From: Tetranychus cinnabarinus
Taxonomy: Eukaryota > Arthropoda > Arachnida > Trombidiformes > Tetranychidae
Assembly (NCBI GenBank): GCA_022266195.1
Contig: WHVY01000003.1
Coordinates: forward strand, 6,572,001-6,636,000
DNA length: 64,000 nucleotides
Direction: 5' to 3'
The translations under genes were made by a program, and so were the position numbers. Below are positions 26,441-37,921 of this stretch, one piece after another (the stretch's first letter is position 1; each line of letters begins with the position of its first letter). The notes under the pieces were generated by a model. The model was not told where the DNA came from and ran no database searches. It saw nothing but the letters and a program-made list of their open reading frames with translations.

Positions 26441-28554
26441 TCGAATCGCTCAAATAGGCTCAGTTTTTAAGTCTCTACAAACTAACAGAGTCTAAATCTG
26501 AAAGAAATTAATTTTCACCCATTTGTGCCAATTCGTTCAAAAGCCTGATAATTGTGTCTTTTTAGTGACAACCCACCAATCCCGATGTTTAATACTTCGA
26601 TAGATAAGCAGATGATTGAGAAACAGTAAATTAAATCAAAAATAATCGAATTTGTGAGACTATCATGAACAGCTATTGAGTATTGCGGAGGTAAAACAGA
26701 TCTTTCATTTTTAAATATCAAGAACATGCGACAAGTTTTAAACTTTCAACCCAAATTGTCTTTTTGTTTGAATGTCTATCAACAGATGGCGGTGGAAGTA
26801 GTAGTTCAACTTCAAAACTTCAACTTCAATTCAAAATTTGAAAGTTGAATGCAAAATTAAAGTCTCTAATAGAGACCTTATTCTTAATTAAAATAGAATA
26901 ACCTTTACAACAATTAAGCAAATTACTTTTTAGATTCGCTATCTACAATATTTAGATCACTGAGTTTATTTTTTTTGAAGCTTATTGTTACTGAATATAT
27001 TGTTTAAGGGTCAAGTTATTTACGTACTGCTTCAATCATAAAATTAGTTTATTCATTTCAACTAAATCAAAAAATTGAGTTGGATCTCAAAAATTCGTAA
27101 TATTTATTTGATAATTAAAAGCTCATAAGGTGGATACATTGAAAAATTTTTATCAAAAATTGCCTTAACTGGGTGTTATAGTGAAACTATTTTTGGCGAT
27201 TTCTATATTATCAGCTGTCAATTGGTGAATTGATAAGAAACTGTAGCATGATAGCAATTTTTATCAGTGTTTTGGCCTGGACTCTTCAAATTAATATCAA
27301 GCTGATATGTTCATCTTGACATGCCTTGCAATGTTGATAATCGTCTTTTATTTTTAACTACAATAATATTTTTGACCAGTTTATAACAAAGCATTAGTTT
27401 CTGCTGTGAAAATTCACGTGTCAAGTTGGTGTGAAATCTCTACTAATCTTGATTCATCGCCATGATTTGCAGTTCTGTTACAATTAAGAGGGAAACATTG
27501 GTCTTTGAAGAAGTGTCTTTGGTTGAAGATCAGTAGGAAATAAATTTGGTTATTCAATTTTTGTCTTGTAAATTATTCTGTATTGTTTTAAAATCAAGGT
27601 TTGTCTCAGGTTGATAGTGATTAGAAAACCAGAATTTATCCTTGAATGGTTCAATTCAACTCTTACAATAAACATAGTCAATCAAGTTGAGGTTACCAAG
27701 TATTATTTACGTTTGACCAAAGATTAGCTTAAATTGTCGGTTAACTAGAGGCTTAATTTTCTTTCTTTCCTGGTCTCAGTTGAAGGAAAGGTACAATTAT
27801 AATTTGGGCTTTTCCTTCTGATCTTTTGTTATTGTCGTTTGTCAGCGTCAGAAGGAGTTAAAGCTTAAAGCGTATGCATATACTTTTTTAATAGACAGAT
27901 ACTTAAAGTCATTGATTGGTTAAGCATCAAGGATTAAACGTTAAATCAACTTTGAATTTTATTTGGAAAATATGTTTCATTTTTAGTCAGTGCCTACAGT
28001 TGCTCCTGAAATCTCTTGTCTACCAGTTTTTGGTTTAACAAGTCTTTATCTCTTTTTATCCACCCTCTGGTTTTGTGTTCAATCAAATCATTTTTCACTT
28101 TAGTCTACCAACATACCAAGTGCCAGAATCATCATCGTCGCCCTTTAATCATCAAAACTCTAATTGTTACAATTTATTAAATTATTTGGTTTATTTATTA
28201 ACAATACATACATTCAGTTAAGATACAACTTCAAATGTGCCTCTGACCGTCTTGTCTTATCTGTGCATCAGATGATCACTAGATAATTGTCATCTATTCT
28301 TGGTTACTGTGATCTCGTACGACTTAGTTTTAATTAAATAATTGTATTTTCAAGACCATTCCAATTGACCGGTAACTCAACTATCTAAATTTAAACATAT
28401 TACTGGTGTAAAAGTATGAATTATTCTTGTTGCGTTTTATTTTAAAGACAATAAGTACATACACTGTATATTCACTGTATCTACACAACAGTAACAACTT
28501 GTTAAATCATCTGTTTCTAAGTTGACTTGCCTGACACTTCTCTAACTGTTTCCA
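26441..28554. other. Intergenic DNA upstream of the sterol O-acyltransferase gene
   Basis: AT-rich with no recognisable gene on either strand. The last part must hold the promoter and 5' UTR of the downstream gene, though I see no convincing TATA box. Confidence 0.45.
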
Positions 28555-31500
28555 ATGGATGTCCAACAAGTGTCACTATCATCTTCACCTAAAGAATCTT
28601 CACATAACCCATCAACAACACCAGATGAATCAAATAACCTGATTAAATCAACGAATAACAATGATATTGATGGAAAATCATCGCCAAAAGCCAGCTCCTC
28701 GCACAGCAAATACATCCATTCTTTTAAAGAAAGAGAGTCAATTTTAACGTAAGTCATACACAGAGATTTATCGGCTACTCAACTGACTAATCAACTATTT
28801 ATGTATCTTAATTTATTTTACTGATTTTTATCTTCTCATTTCCTCTTTATAGCGATATTTTCAGAACAAATGTACACATCAATTCAGCATACAATCTATT
28901 TCTATCATTAACAATTTTATTCTTGTTCACTCAACTGGGACAATATTTGTTGGATTTAAACGAGTAAGTTGTTCCCTCCATCGATGTCTATGTATTTCTA
29001 ATTTACTATTCAATATTTCTTCGCAGGTTGACACAAGATTTAAATTACATGAAATGGGCTTTCGGAAAATTTCACCTAGGATTGACTGTTATTTCCTATT
29101 TATTTTTTTGTTCTACAATCCAATGGATAATCATCCGCTCAATAAGTAATGTCATTAAACTATTGACAGAAGTGTCATTAACCATCTTCGCCATCTGACT
29201 GGTTCTAAATAGTGTTAATTTTTCCCTCTCTCTTTATTACCAGATAAAATGTCAACAACTTTCTGGATAGCTGAGACAATCCTGATTCTGATGTTCACAG
29301 TGATTCCCACTACCTTAATTAACAGGATTCAATTTTCACCCTTCCTGGCGTTAGCTATTTACTTGGAACAGGTAAATCACCTTGAATGTGACAACAATAA
29401 CATTACTGTTGCTACATTCTTATAGCCTGAAGGAAACTTCAAAATATTTGAATGTATTTATGATGCACAGTAATTGAGTGAAATTTAAGTTTCGATTTCT
29501 ATCTAAAACCTCTTTTCTGTTTTATCTTTCAGATGAGAAATGGCATGAAGAGTTGGTCATTAGTAGTTGAAAACATGGATCTACCACCAGGTAATAAAAC
29601 TATGATTCATTTGAAATCATTTGACACCAACAGAACAAAAATCGATCAATCGAGAAGCAATAAACCATTAAATCTAATTACGTTGTATTTTGTATCTTTT
29701 TTTCACAGGAAGTAGAGCGACATTCAAACAGTTTTGCTACTTTATGTTTGCTCCTACCTTACTTTATCGATCTTCTTATCCAAGGTATTTTATTTATTTT
29801 CAAATCTGACCTTTTAATTTCCATTCAAACTGTAATTTAATATCCGTTTTTATATCTTTTTTGTATTTTCTTTTATCTTGTCTTTCAATTGGTTTTAGAT
29901 CAAAAACTCGAAGCTGGCGCAAAGTTTTACTCCTTTTTTTCCAATTCTTAGCTTGTATTTTCGTAGTTTTTGCAATAGCTAGACGTTTTGTCAGTTACAC
30001 ATTCAGTACAACCGGAATCGTGCCTCTAAAAATTAATGAATTACCTGTAATCTTCTCAATTGCCCTGGTTGTAGGTCTAGTCCTCAAGTTTTGCCTTATG
30101 TTTGGTTTCCTGCATTCTTGGCTAAATATGTGGGCTGAAATGTTACAATTTGCTGATCGATTCTTTTACGATTCTTGGTGGCTTTCGTCTTCATTCGGTG
30201 AATATTACCGAAAGTGGAACCTTGTTGTTCATGTCTGGCTCCATACTTACATTTACAATCCTCTTAACAAGGTCAGTGAATGTTCTGAGAACTATCAGGC
30301 TGGTAGATTCATCAAATCCGTTTAATTTTTGTTTCCTTCCAGAAACAAATTTTTTCATCATGAAATCAAGATCCCACTTCAATATTAACAACATACCAAT
30401 GATGAAATTTCAAACAAAATCCCTAGAACCGAATGTTTTGAAATAGAGAAAAATCTCATTACGTATTTCCAATATTACCTTGTTTACATTCAATTGTGAT
30501 CAAAATTTAAGCAATCTGTTGAATGGGTAATTTTTTCACAAGAAATGATAATTAGTGAAAGTTATTTCTTGAATATAATGTAACTCGATTTAGAAAAATG
30601 TTGATAGGACAATTTGTTAGCTAGTTACATTGTATTTCGTTACTTTGTTAGGGGTAATCATGATAATGACAGGGTTGGTAAACTTAAATTTAATCGCTTC
30701 TTAATTTATATCATTACTTGATAATTTGTTTTTTCGTGTCTCTTCTAATACCCATCGATTGATGTGTTTACAATTTTGACAAACCTGTTTTTATTAATAA
30801 TCTGTTGCATATTTGACTGACGTCGATCCATTCAATGGATCGGTCAATTTAATAGATTAGCTAAGTTCTGTAGGGAATTTTTCTTACTCATAGAGATTAC
30901 CAAATAATGATTAAATATGTACAATCGAATCGCAACTCTTCCTTTAAGGAATTAACTTGTCTAATTTGAATAGCAAAACAATTGAATTCAAGTTATCTTC
31001 TATTTGGTTTTATTTGTTTATTTTATTGATATTATTGACTTGTTTAACATAGACTCCAAAGTTCATTTTTTATCACAATTTCCACTTCATGAATTTTTGC
31101 ATCTCAATTCCAACGATTGAATCCTTTGTTTCACATAAATATTTTCATTTTTTAACCTTTGTTCAGTTCAATGCTTCTTTTCAACACATTCGTTTCGAAA
31201 TCTCCATTTTTGCAATTTCTTCTTCAATGTTTCATTTGTAATTCATGATTGAATCAAATTTTGAGATTATGATATAATGATTGTGCTCAATTATGATCAT
31301 CATGGGTCCTTGAATTCTATTGATAATTTTGGGCCTTTGATGCACAATATAAACACCCTTAATTGTCATTACCTTGAAGATAGATGATAATTTTACATAT
31401 GATTTCAATTTTATAAAAATGAGGGAATATTCGCCATTGCGTCCGATCAAGGGCAGTTACTGATGAATTGACCACAATTCCCTAGTACAAAAATACGAGA

Positions 31501-32430
31501 AGCTCAATGATTTCAGCTGATATTATGTTAATCATTTTTGGGCAATACCAATTTAAGGCATATTATTTATTCAGGTTGTCAAATCTTGTCAAGGTTTGTT
31601 GACTAATGATAGCCTGAATTGAGATTGTCATGCTTACATGTATGTTAAGCTGTAAAGTATTCAGAATAGATTTCTTTTTAAATCACTTCTAATTGTGTGA
31701 CTTTTCTACCTAATTTGATTTAGACACTTGATTAACAAAGTTCCGATTGAGTAGATCAAATAATTTTGTACCTTTAACTATTATTTTAATTTGTTAACAT
31801 TTACATTATTTTGGCAGTGTTACAATTATACAGTCAGATAACACTGATTGATAAAAATTATGTTTTTTCTCGTCATTGTATCAAGGTTAATGAGGGAATT
31901 TTTGATTTCATTTTGAATCAATCTATTGGATCAATCTATGTATCTATGTAAATATATCTTTTTATGTAATACAATTATTTTAATTTTCTTTCTTTATTTG
32001 ATTTTACAGAAGTATGACAATCGGAATTTAGCTGCTACAGCTACTATGGTCTTCTCGTCGTTATTTCATGAATATGCATTGTCTATGGCTTTTGGCTTCT
32101 TTTATCCCGTTTTAACCTTAATGTATTTCAATGGAATCTATTTTTACTTTGCAACTCTTCATTTCAGTGGTAAAACCAATACAGCCATGAACACATCAAT
32201 ATTTGCTTCACTTATCCTTGGCATTGCTATTCAAACCATGTTAATTCCTATGGAATGGTATGCTCGATTGAATTGTCGACCAGTCTATAAGGTAATTAAA
32301 TGCATCAATCGAATGATTTTATCTCAATTTTATTCAAATGATTTTTTAACCGACTTTTGTTTCTTCTTTTCAGGATTTCTTGCGGGACTTTTTTATACCA
32401 AGGACTCCATTCTGTGTTAGATTTGAATGA
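28555..32430 (+). CDS. SOAT: Sterol O-acyltransferase (ACAT/SOAT), MBOAT family
   Basis: This ER membrane enzyme transfers a fatty acyl group from acyl-CoA to sterol to make steryl esters. Nine exons join in frame: 28555-28748, 28853-28963, 29027-29145, 29244-29371, 29533-29590, 29709-29784, 29899-30271, 32010-32291, 32374-32430, giving 465 residues, near the family size. A polar, Ser-rich N-terminus precedes many membrane segments. The ACAT signature FYDSWW sits at about 318-323 inside HSWLNMWAEML...FFYDSWW, followed by YYRKWNLVVHVWLHTYIYNP. The catalytic His is in FHEYAL (about 373). The C-terminus (EWYARLNC, then FLRDFFIPRTPFCVRFE) is typical of SOAT and not of DGAT1. Intron 7 is 1.7 kb; the others are short. 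SOAT is preferred over DGAT1 on these motifs. Confidence 0.9.
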
Positions 32431-32994
32431 ACCTTTTCCAATTCATGATTTTTTAATTTTTCTTGAATTTGCATTCATTAAATTTGCTCTCCACTTAAAT
32501 CATTTTCACATACTCTCATCATGGGTTTACACGGTATCATTAAAAAATTCAGAGATCAATGTATTTTTAATTAAATGAGCTTATTGTTTTTTAATTCAAG
32601 CATGTATTGACATTTTTTCACAACACTTGTTTGTATTGATGAAAATGAACAATTTTACACTTTGAAAGTAGTAAAATAACTGGACTGATTTGTAATAGCA
32701 TCGATTTTCAAATATAAATGCTATAATAAATGAAATAAAAATGAAATATTAAGAGTCTTTCAAATCAAGCGCCTTAAATTGTATCTAAATTTACTTGCAA
32801 TCACGTGTTACACTGCAGCTTCTATTTTGTAGAATCTGTAATTCAATTCAACTTGTAACTTGATTTATGTTTACATGTCATCTAATTGCCGGCAACTTCC
32901 GTTTTGTTGATCTATCTTATTTTTTCGTTTAATTTACCGAGGTTAATAGTTGCTTAACTCTTATTATTTTGTATTTACTTTCTGTTTTGCCAAG

Positions 32995-34791
32995 ATGAAT
33001 GAAAACGGTGATGGCGACTGTGAAGATATCACCTTTAAGGTTAGTATTAGTTTGTTTCAAACATTTTTTCACATCTTTCAGTTCATCTTTAAGATATTTA
33101 AAACATTTGCTTTTGTTTCTTAGTGGAGTAAAAAAGTGCCCTTTCACAAAGTTGGTGAAAATTTTAAAACGGATGGATATGTTGTTACTCCTAACACTGA
33201 AGATCTTTTGAGGAGTCATGTCAAGAGAATTGGCGGTCAAGTTCGCACAAGATTTCCTCCTGAACCAAACGGAATTTTACATATCGGTCATGCTAAGGCA
33301 ATCAACATAAATTTTGGCTATGCCAAGGCTAACGGTGGTATCTGTTTTCTTAGGTATGATGATACTAATCCTGAGAAAGAGGAAGAACGTTTTGTTCGAG
33401 AAATTCAGGAAATGGTTGAATGGCTTGGTTACAAACCGTATAAGATTACTTATTCTTCAGATTACTTTGATTTGCTTTATCAATATGCTTATGAGCTTAC
33501 TCGACGAGGCCTTGCCTATGTTTGCCATCAAAAACCAGAAGAGTTACGTGGTTTTGATCCACCACCATCTCCTTGGAGAGACAGGCCTGTCGAAGAAAAT
33601 TTAAAGCTTTTCGAGGACATGAAAAATGGGAAAATGCAAGAAAATGAAGCAACTCTTCGCATGAAAACTACACTCGGTGATAATAAAGTTGATCCAGTTG
33701 CCTATCGAATCAAGTACAAGCATCACCATCGTACTGGAGACAAATGGTGCATCTATCCTACTTATGATTTTACGCACTGCTTATGCGATTCTATTGAAGA
33801 TATCACCCATTCTTTGTGTACTAAGGAATTTCAGTCTCGTCGAGCGTCTTATTATTGGTTGTGTAACTCACTTGATCTTTATTGTCCAGTTCAGTGGGAA
33901 TACTCTCGTCTCAACATGGCCAATACTGTAGTGTCAAAGAGAAAGATTGCCAAACTGATTGAAGAAAAGATTGTAGCTGATTGGGATGACCCCAGACTTT
34001 ATACTCTCACAGCTCTTCGTCGTCGAGGTTTCCCGCCTCAAGCAATTAATTCTTTTTGCCTTTCTTTGGGCTTAACGGGAGCTCAAACAATAACCGAACC
34101 TCATATGCTCGAAGCTCATGTTCGAGATTATCTCAATAAATATGCTCCTAGAGCTATGTGTGTCATGGAACCATTAAAATTGAAAGTGCTAAACTATGAC
34201 AAGTACTTTCAAAGTAAACCACACTCTCTAACCGTTGAAAACTTACCTACCAATCCATCATTAGGTAGTCACTCAAAAATCTTCGATGAGTATGTTTATA
34301 TCGAGCGTGAGGACTTTTGTGAAGGTGCCATGCCGAAAGGATACAAACGTTTGACTAATGAACAAACTGTTGGTTTACGGTTTGTAAACATGGTTGTCTC
34401 TGTTCACCAAGTGATCAAAGATGCAGACGGTAACATAAAAGAAATTGAAGTCAATATAGCCCCAGTCGGTGAAGTTAAAAAGCCTAAAGCTTTTATTCAT
34501 TGGGTATCGCATCCTCGCCCAGTAGAGATCCGTCTTTATGATCATTTATTTAAGCATAAAAATCCTGAAGACAAAGACAAAGTTCCTGGTGGTTTTGTAT
34601 CTGACGTCAACCATAATTCATTAAAAGTAGTATCCGGAGCCTTAGTTGATATTGAAGGATCTTACGAAAAACTGAAAAATGAAAGATACCAATTTGAAAG
34701 GATTGGTTATTTTGCATTAGACCCGGATTCTACTGACGATAAATTGGTGTTCAACAGAATTGTGACTCTTAGAGAAGATAAAGATAAATAA
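32995..34791 (+). CDS. GlnRS: Cytosolic glutaminyl-tRNA synthetase, short form
   Basis: This class I synthetase attaches glutamine to tRNA-Gln. Exons 32995-33039 and 33124-34791 give 570 residues. The catalytic core starts at once: GQVRTRFPPEPNGILHIGH (HIGH at about 68-71), then YAKANGGICFLRYDDTNPEK and the KMSKS-equivalent VVSKRK (about 284-289). The two beta-barrel anticodon-binding domains follow and the protein ends normally (HKNPEDKDKVPGGF, then FERIGYFALDPDS). Most animal GlnRS are about 770 residues because they carry an extra N-terminal domain of about 200 residues, which is absent here. The preceding gene ends 565 bases upstream, leaving little space for missed exons. Otherwise the enzyme looks intact. 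Confidence 0.95.
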
Positions 34792-35162
34792 ACTACAAAA
34801 ATTTTTATGCATGAATTGAATTCTCATTTATTTTATATGCCATGATTCGGATTATTTTCCGAAATAGTTAGTTCAAAGAATGCTGATTAATCTGGTTCAT
34901 AATATCAGAAATCATTTTATCATTCAAAGATTTTTATTGTGATTTTTTGATCTTTTTTTAAGTCAATATCAAAAATTAACGATGATAATAAAATATAATT
35001 TTGTTACAGTATCACTTTTACGTGGAAAAGTTAATAGCACAATTTAATTATACAACAGAGTGTATTTTAGTTTATCTTTTTAAAACTTTGCTTCATCATT
35101 TCATCCGGCAAAAAAAGCTTATTAATAAAAACGGTATTAGACAATAGAATTAAAAGTTGAAT

Positions 35163-35411
35163 CTAAGATTGATAGTTGTGAGTACCTGCTGATGTAGCAT
35201 TTGGAGCTCCGAGGTATACGTTTGATCCTGGCTGTTCATACTGTTGATATTGAACAGGAGCAGGAGGAGGATTGGTCACATCAGTTCTATAACTCCGGTA
35301 CTTCTTGATGGTAGAAATGTGGTTTGTTGATGTACTCGACCTATTTTTGACCATCTCTTCCATTGATGGAGGATCATTCCAACCTTTAGCAGTTCGTCTA
35401 GCTTCATCCAT
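35163..35411 (-). pseudogene. Remnant with cuticle-protein tail, probably a broken gene
   Basis: An 82-codon frame starts MDEARRTAKGWNDPP and ends SNVYLGAPNATSAGTHNYQS. The last ~40 residues match the tail of the cuticle protein at 20951-21815 (NVYLGA...NYQS), and VTNPPPAPVQY is typical cuticle sequence. Upstream of that, where an RR domain should be, the frame is disturbed: GTCGAGTAC (VEY) lies in another frame and the expected EPG before TD is missing. The first part has a GWNDPP motif that I know from SRA1-type proteins and has no signal peptide. A decayed cuticle gene read through in a new frame is the simplest explanation; a true small fusion protein is possible. Confidence 0.5.
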
Positions 35412-35769
35412 GGTCAAACAAAATGGCAGCACAGTAAAATAATGAATAAGAGATGTTTATCTTGAGTCGGTTTGAAACCAGGAATGGAGAAGGATTGAGC
35501 TTAAGACTTTGCGAGGTTATGAATAATAAAAATAGATTTTGAACCTATTAAAATTAATCCAAAATGATTTAATAGACAGAAAAACAGATTGAAACAGATG
35601 TAAAGATGAGTAAAATTTATCGTTAGCATCAAAATTGATGAATCGATTAGATCGATCATCGTTTGTTTCTCAATAAATCGATCACTTCGAGGACATCTGC
35701 AATTTTTTTTCATTTTTACCCTGTACATTTTTTTTTGTAACAATGTTTGAAAAACATTAGCTTGCAATT

Positions 35770-37251
35770 ATGAGTGAATCGCAACCTGTAGTGAAAATTA
35801 TTTATTACAATGGTAATGATGATGTGCCAACTTCCATCAGACTTTCAGTTCCACCAGATCAAGTGACTCTCAGTGATTTTAAATCTGCCATAAACATAAA
35901 GCCATCATGTGAACACAAATTTTTCTTCAAAACCATTGTTGAGGGTGTGGGTATAGTTAAAGAGAAAATAATGGAAGATGATGTCAAGTTACCCTTCTTT
36001 AAGGGTAATATCATCTGTTATATTGAGTCTCTAGAGTTGGATTGTCTGTGTGATGTTGGCCATAGTAGACGTGTTTTTAATCATCATTCACATCCACATT
36101 CTCTTTCTCATTCCCATCTACAATCCCATTCTCATCTTCATTCTCATTCTTCTCATTCTTCTGCTCATTCACACTCTCACACACACTCTCACCCTCCCAA
36201 TTATCACCATCAAGATGAATACTATTCAGAAGACGATGATGATGATGAAACAAGTTCAAGGATCTCATCTTCTACAAATGGAACCTCAGTTAGTCGTCCT
36301 AGATTGCGTAGGAAGAAGCTTAGGAAGCGACACATGTCTAATGCATCATCCGTCTCCAGTGTCACTGATAATTCCAGTTGTTATTTTGGAGCAGTAATCA
36401 AAACCGTTATTTTAAGCGCGGATGATAAATTGCATCTCGGAATGAGCTTAGCTGAAGGTTTAAGTGGCGCACAAAATGGTATTTATGTTGGTTCGCTTAT
36501 TAAAGACGGAGCAATAGCTGCAGAAGGAACTATTCAACCTTTCGATATGCTTCTTCAAGTTGATGAACACGTTTTATCTGATATGACAATTGATGAGGCT
36601 CTTGAAATAATTCGAGAAAGTATCCAGAAACCGGGACCAATGAAACTTGTGGTAGCCAAAAATTATGAATCAAATCAAGATAATTATTTTCCTAACACTC
36701 GAGATGAGCCAATTCAACCTATCAATTTAGAAGCTTGGACAGCGACCGGCTTTGATGGTAAATTTAAACACATAATTTTAGTTTTTTGATTATTGATTCA
36801 TTTTTTCTTATTTCTTACAGAAGGGGTCGGTCATCAATCCTCAGGATCTGCTTCTACTTCTCTCAGTCATTCCTCAATGCCTATCTCTGAGCGAAATCAT
36901 CTTTTACCCGAAACAGCAGAACTTTCAGTGACAAATAGCACCATGTTTACTATAGCAAAGTGTGCAGCTAGACCAGGAAGTGGTTTGACTGTAAAAAATA
37001 GAAAGTGGCTGAAAATGACAATCTTAAGAGCTTTTGTAGGCCGAGATTTAGTGGACTGGTTATATAAAAATGTCAAAGGATTTAGTCGACGCAAAGAAGC
37101 TTATAAATACGCTAAACAGATGCTGGAAAATGGCTATATTAAACTTACTATAGCTAAAAAATTTTCAGAAAATAGTTACTACGTGTTTGACGAGAAGTTT
37201 TATTGTGAAGATGATGCAATGTATTCGCAATTTTCTACTCATTTTAATTAA
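35770..37251 (+). CDS. dsh: Dishevelled-like Wnt signalling protein, C-terminally short
   Basis: Dishevelled relays Frizzled signals to beta-catenin and planar polarity outputs in the cytoplasm. Exons 35770-36757 and 36821-37251 (63-bp intron) encode 472 residues. The DIX domain is at about 6-92 (VKIIYYNGNDDVP, SDFKSAI, KFFFKTI, VKLPFFKGNI). A His/Ser-rich linker (about 97-152) is followed by an acidic stretch and a basic RRKKLRKRH. The PDZ domain is at about 207-297 (LGMSLAEGL, GIYVGSLIKDGAIAAEG, GPMKLVVAKN). The DEP domain is at about 370-460 (GLTVKNRKWLKMTI, GRDLVDWLY, YYVF). It stops soon after DEP, so the long C-terminal region of usual Dvl proteins (about 600-730 residues) is missing. 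It may be a divergent paralogue; whether it is the only copy cannot be seen here. Confidence 0.88.
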
Positions 37252-37872
37252 AATTAATCTTTTTTACATTTTCATTGCCATTGTAAACGAAGATCACTTT
37301 TGTTCATAAAGAATATTGCAATATTTGTTCATTGGTTAAGTCATCAAATTCTCATTCTTTCAAGACTTTAATAAAATTGATTTTAATTTACAACTTTTTT
37401 ACTATTTTTCATGTTTGTTTTCATTTGAACGACATTTAAAAATGTCTTTAGCATCGATGTATCGAAAGTAGAAAAGGATTGGTTGTACTTTGTTATAACT
37501 TGTAACTTCAGGTTGCATGTTATGCTATCAGTTGTTAGTTTAATTCTTGTCTCATGTTATGAGGGAAACGTACGAAATACGTTTTCTAGGAAGCATTCTA
37601 AAAAATTAAGATTAAGATATTTGATTGACTTATTAAATGAACCACAAACTTCTTCAGTAGGTTAAAGAAACATTGTTTAAAGTTTTCGTTGGATAACAAA
37701 ATTTTAATCTCGATAAATAGCAAAAATGAGCTATTAGAATAGCCTCTGAATAGGATTTTTATCAACATTTTTACACATTTTTATCGATATAATCAGATTG
37801 TTCCTTATTTTCATTATTTTTTCATCACACATTGATAATTGATAATCAACTCTTGTTTCCATTTCGTATACT

Positions 37873-37880
37873 TATAAATA
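37873..37880 (+). promoter_or_regulatory. TATA box of F-box gene copy A
   Basis: TATAAATA lies 49 bases before the ATG of copy A. The matching place in copy B (about 42003) reads AAGTATAT, so the box is weakened or lost there. Confidence 0.4.
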
Positions 37881-37921
37881 GTATCATCTTGTATTGATCT
37901 TGACAGCTTTTTGTTTCTAAC

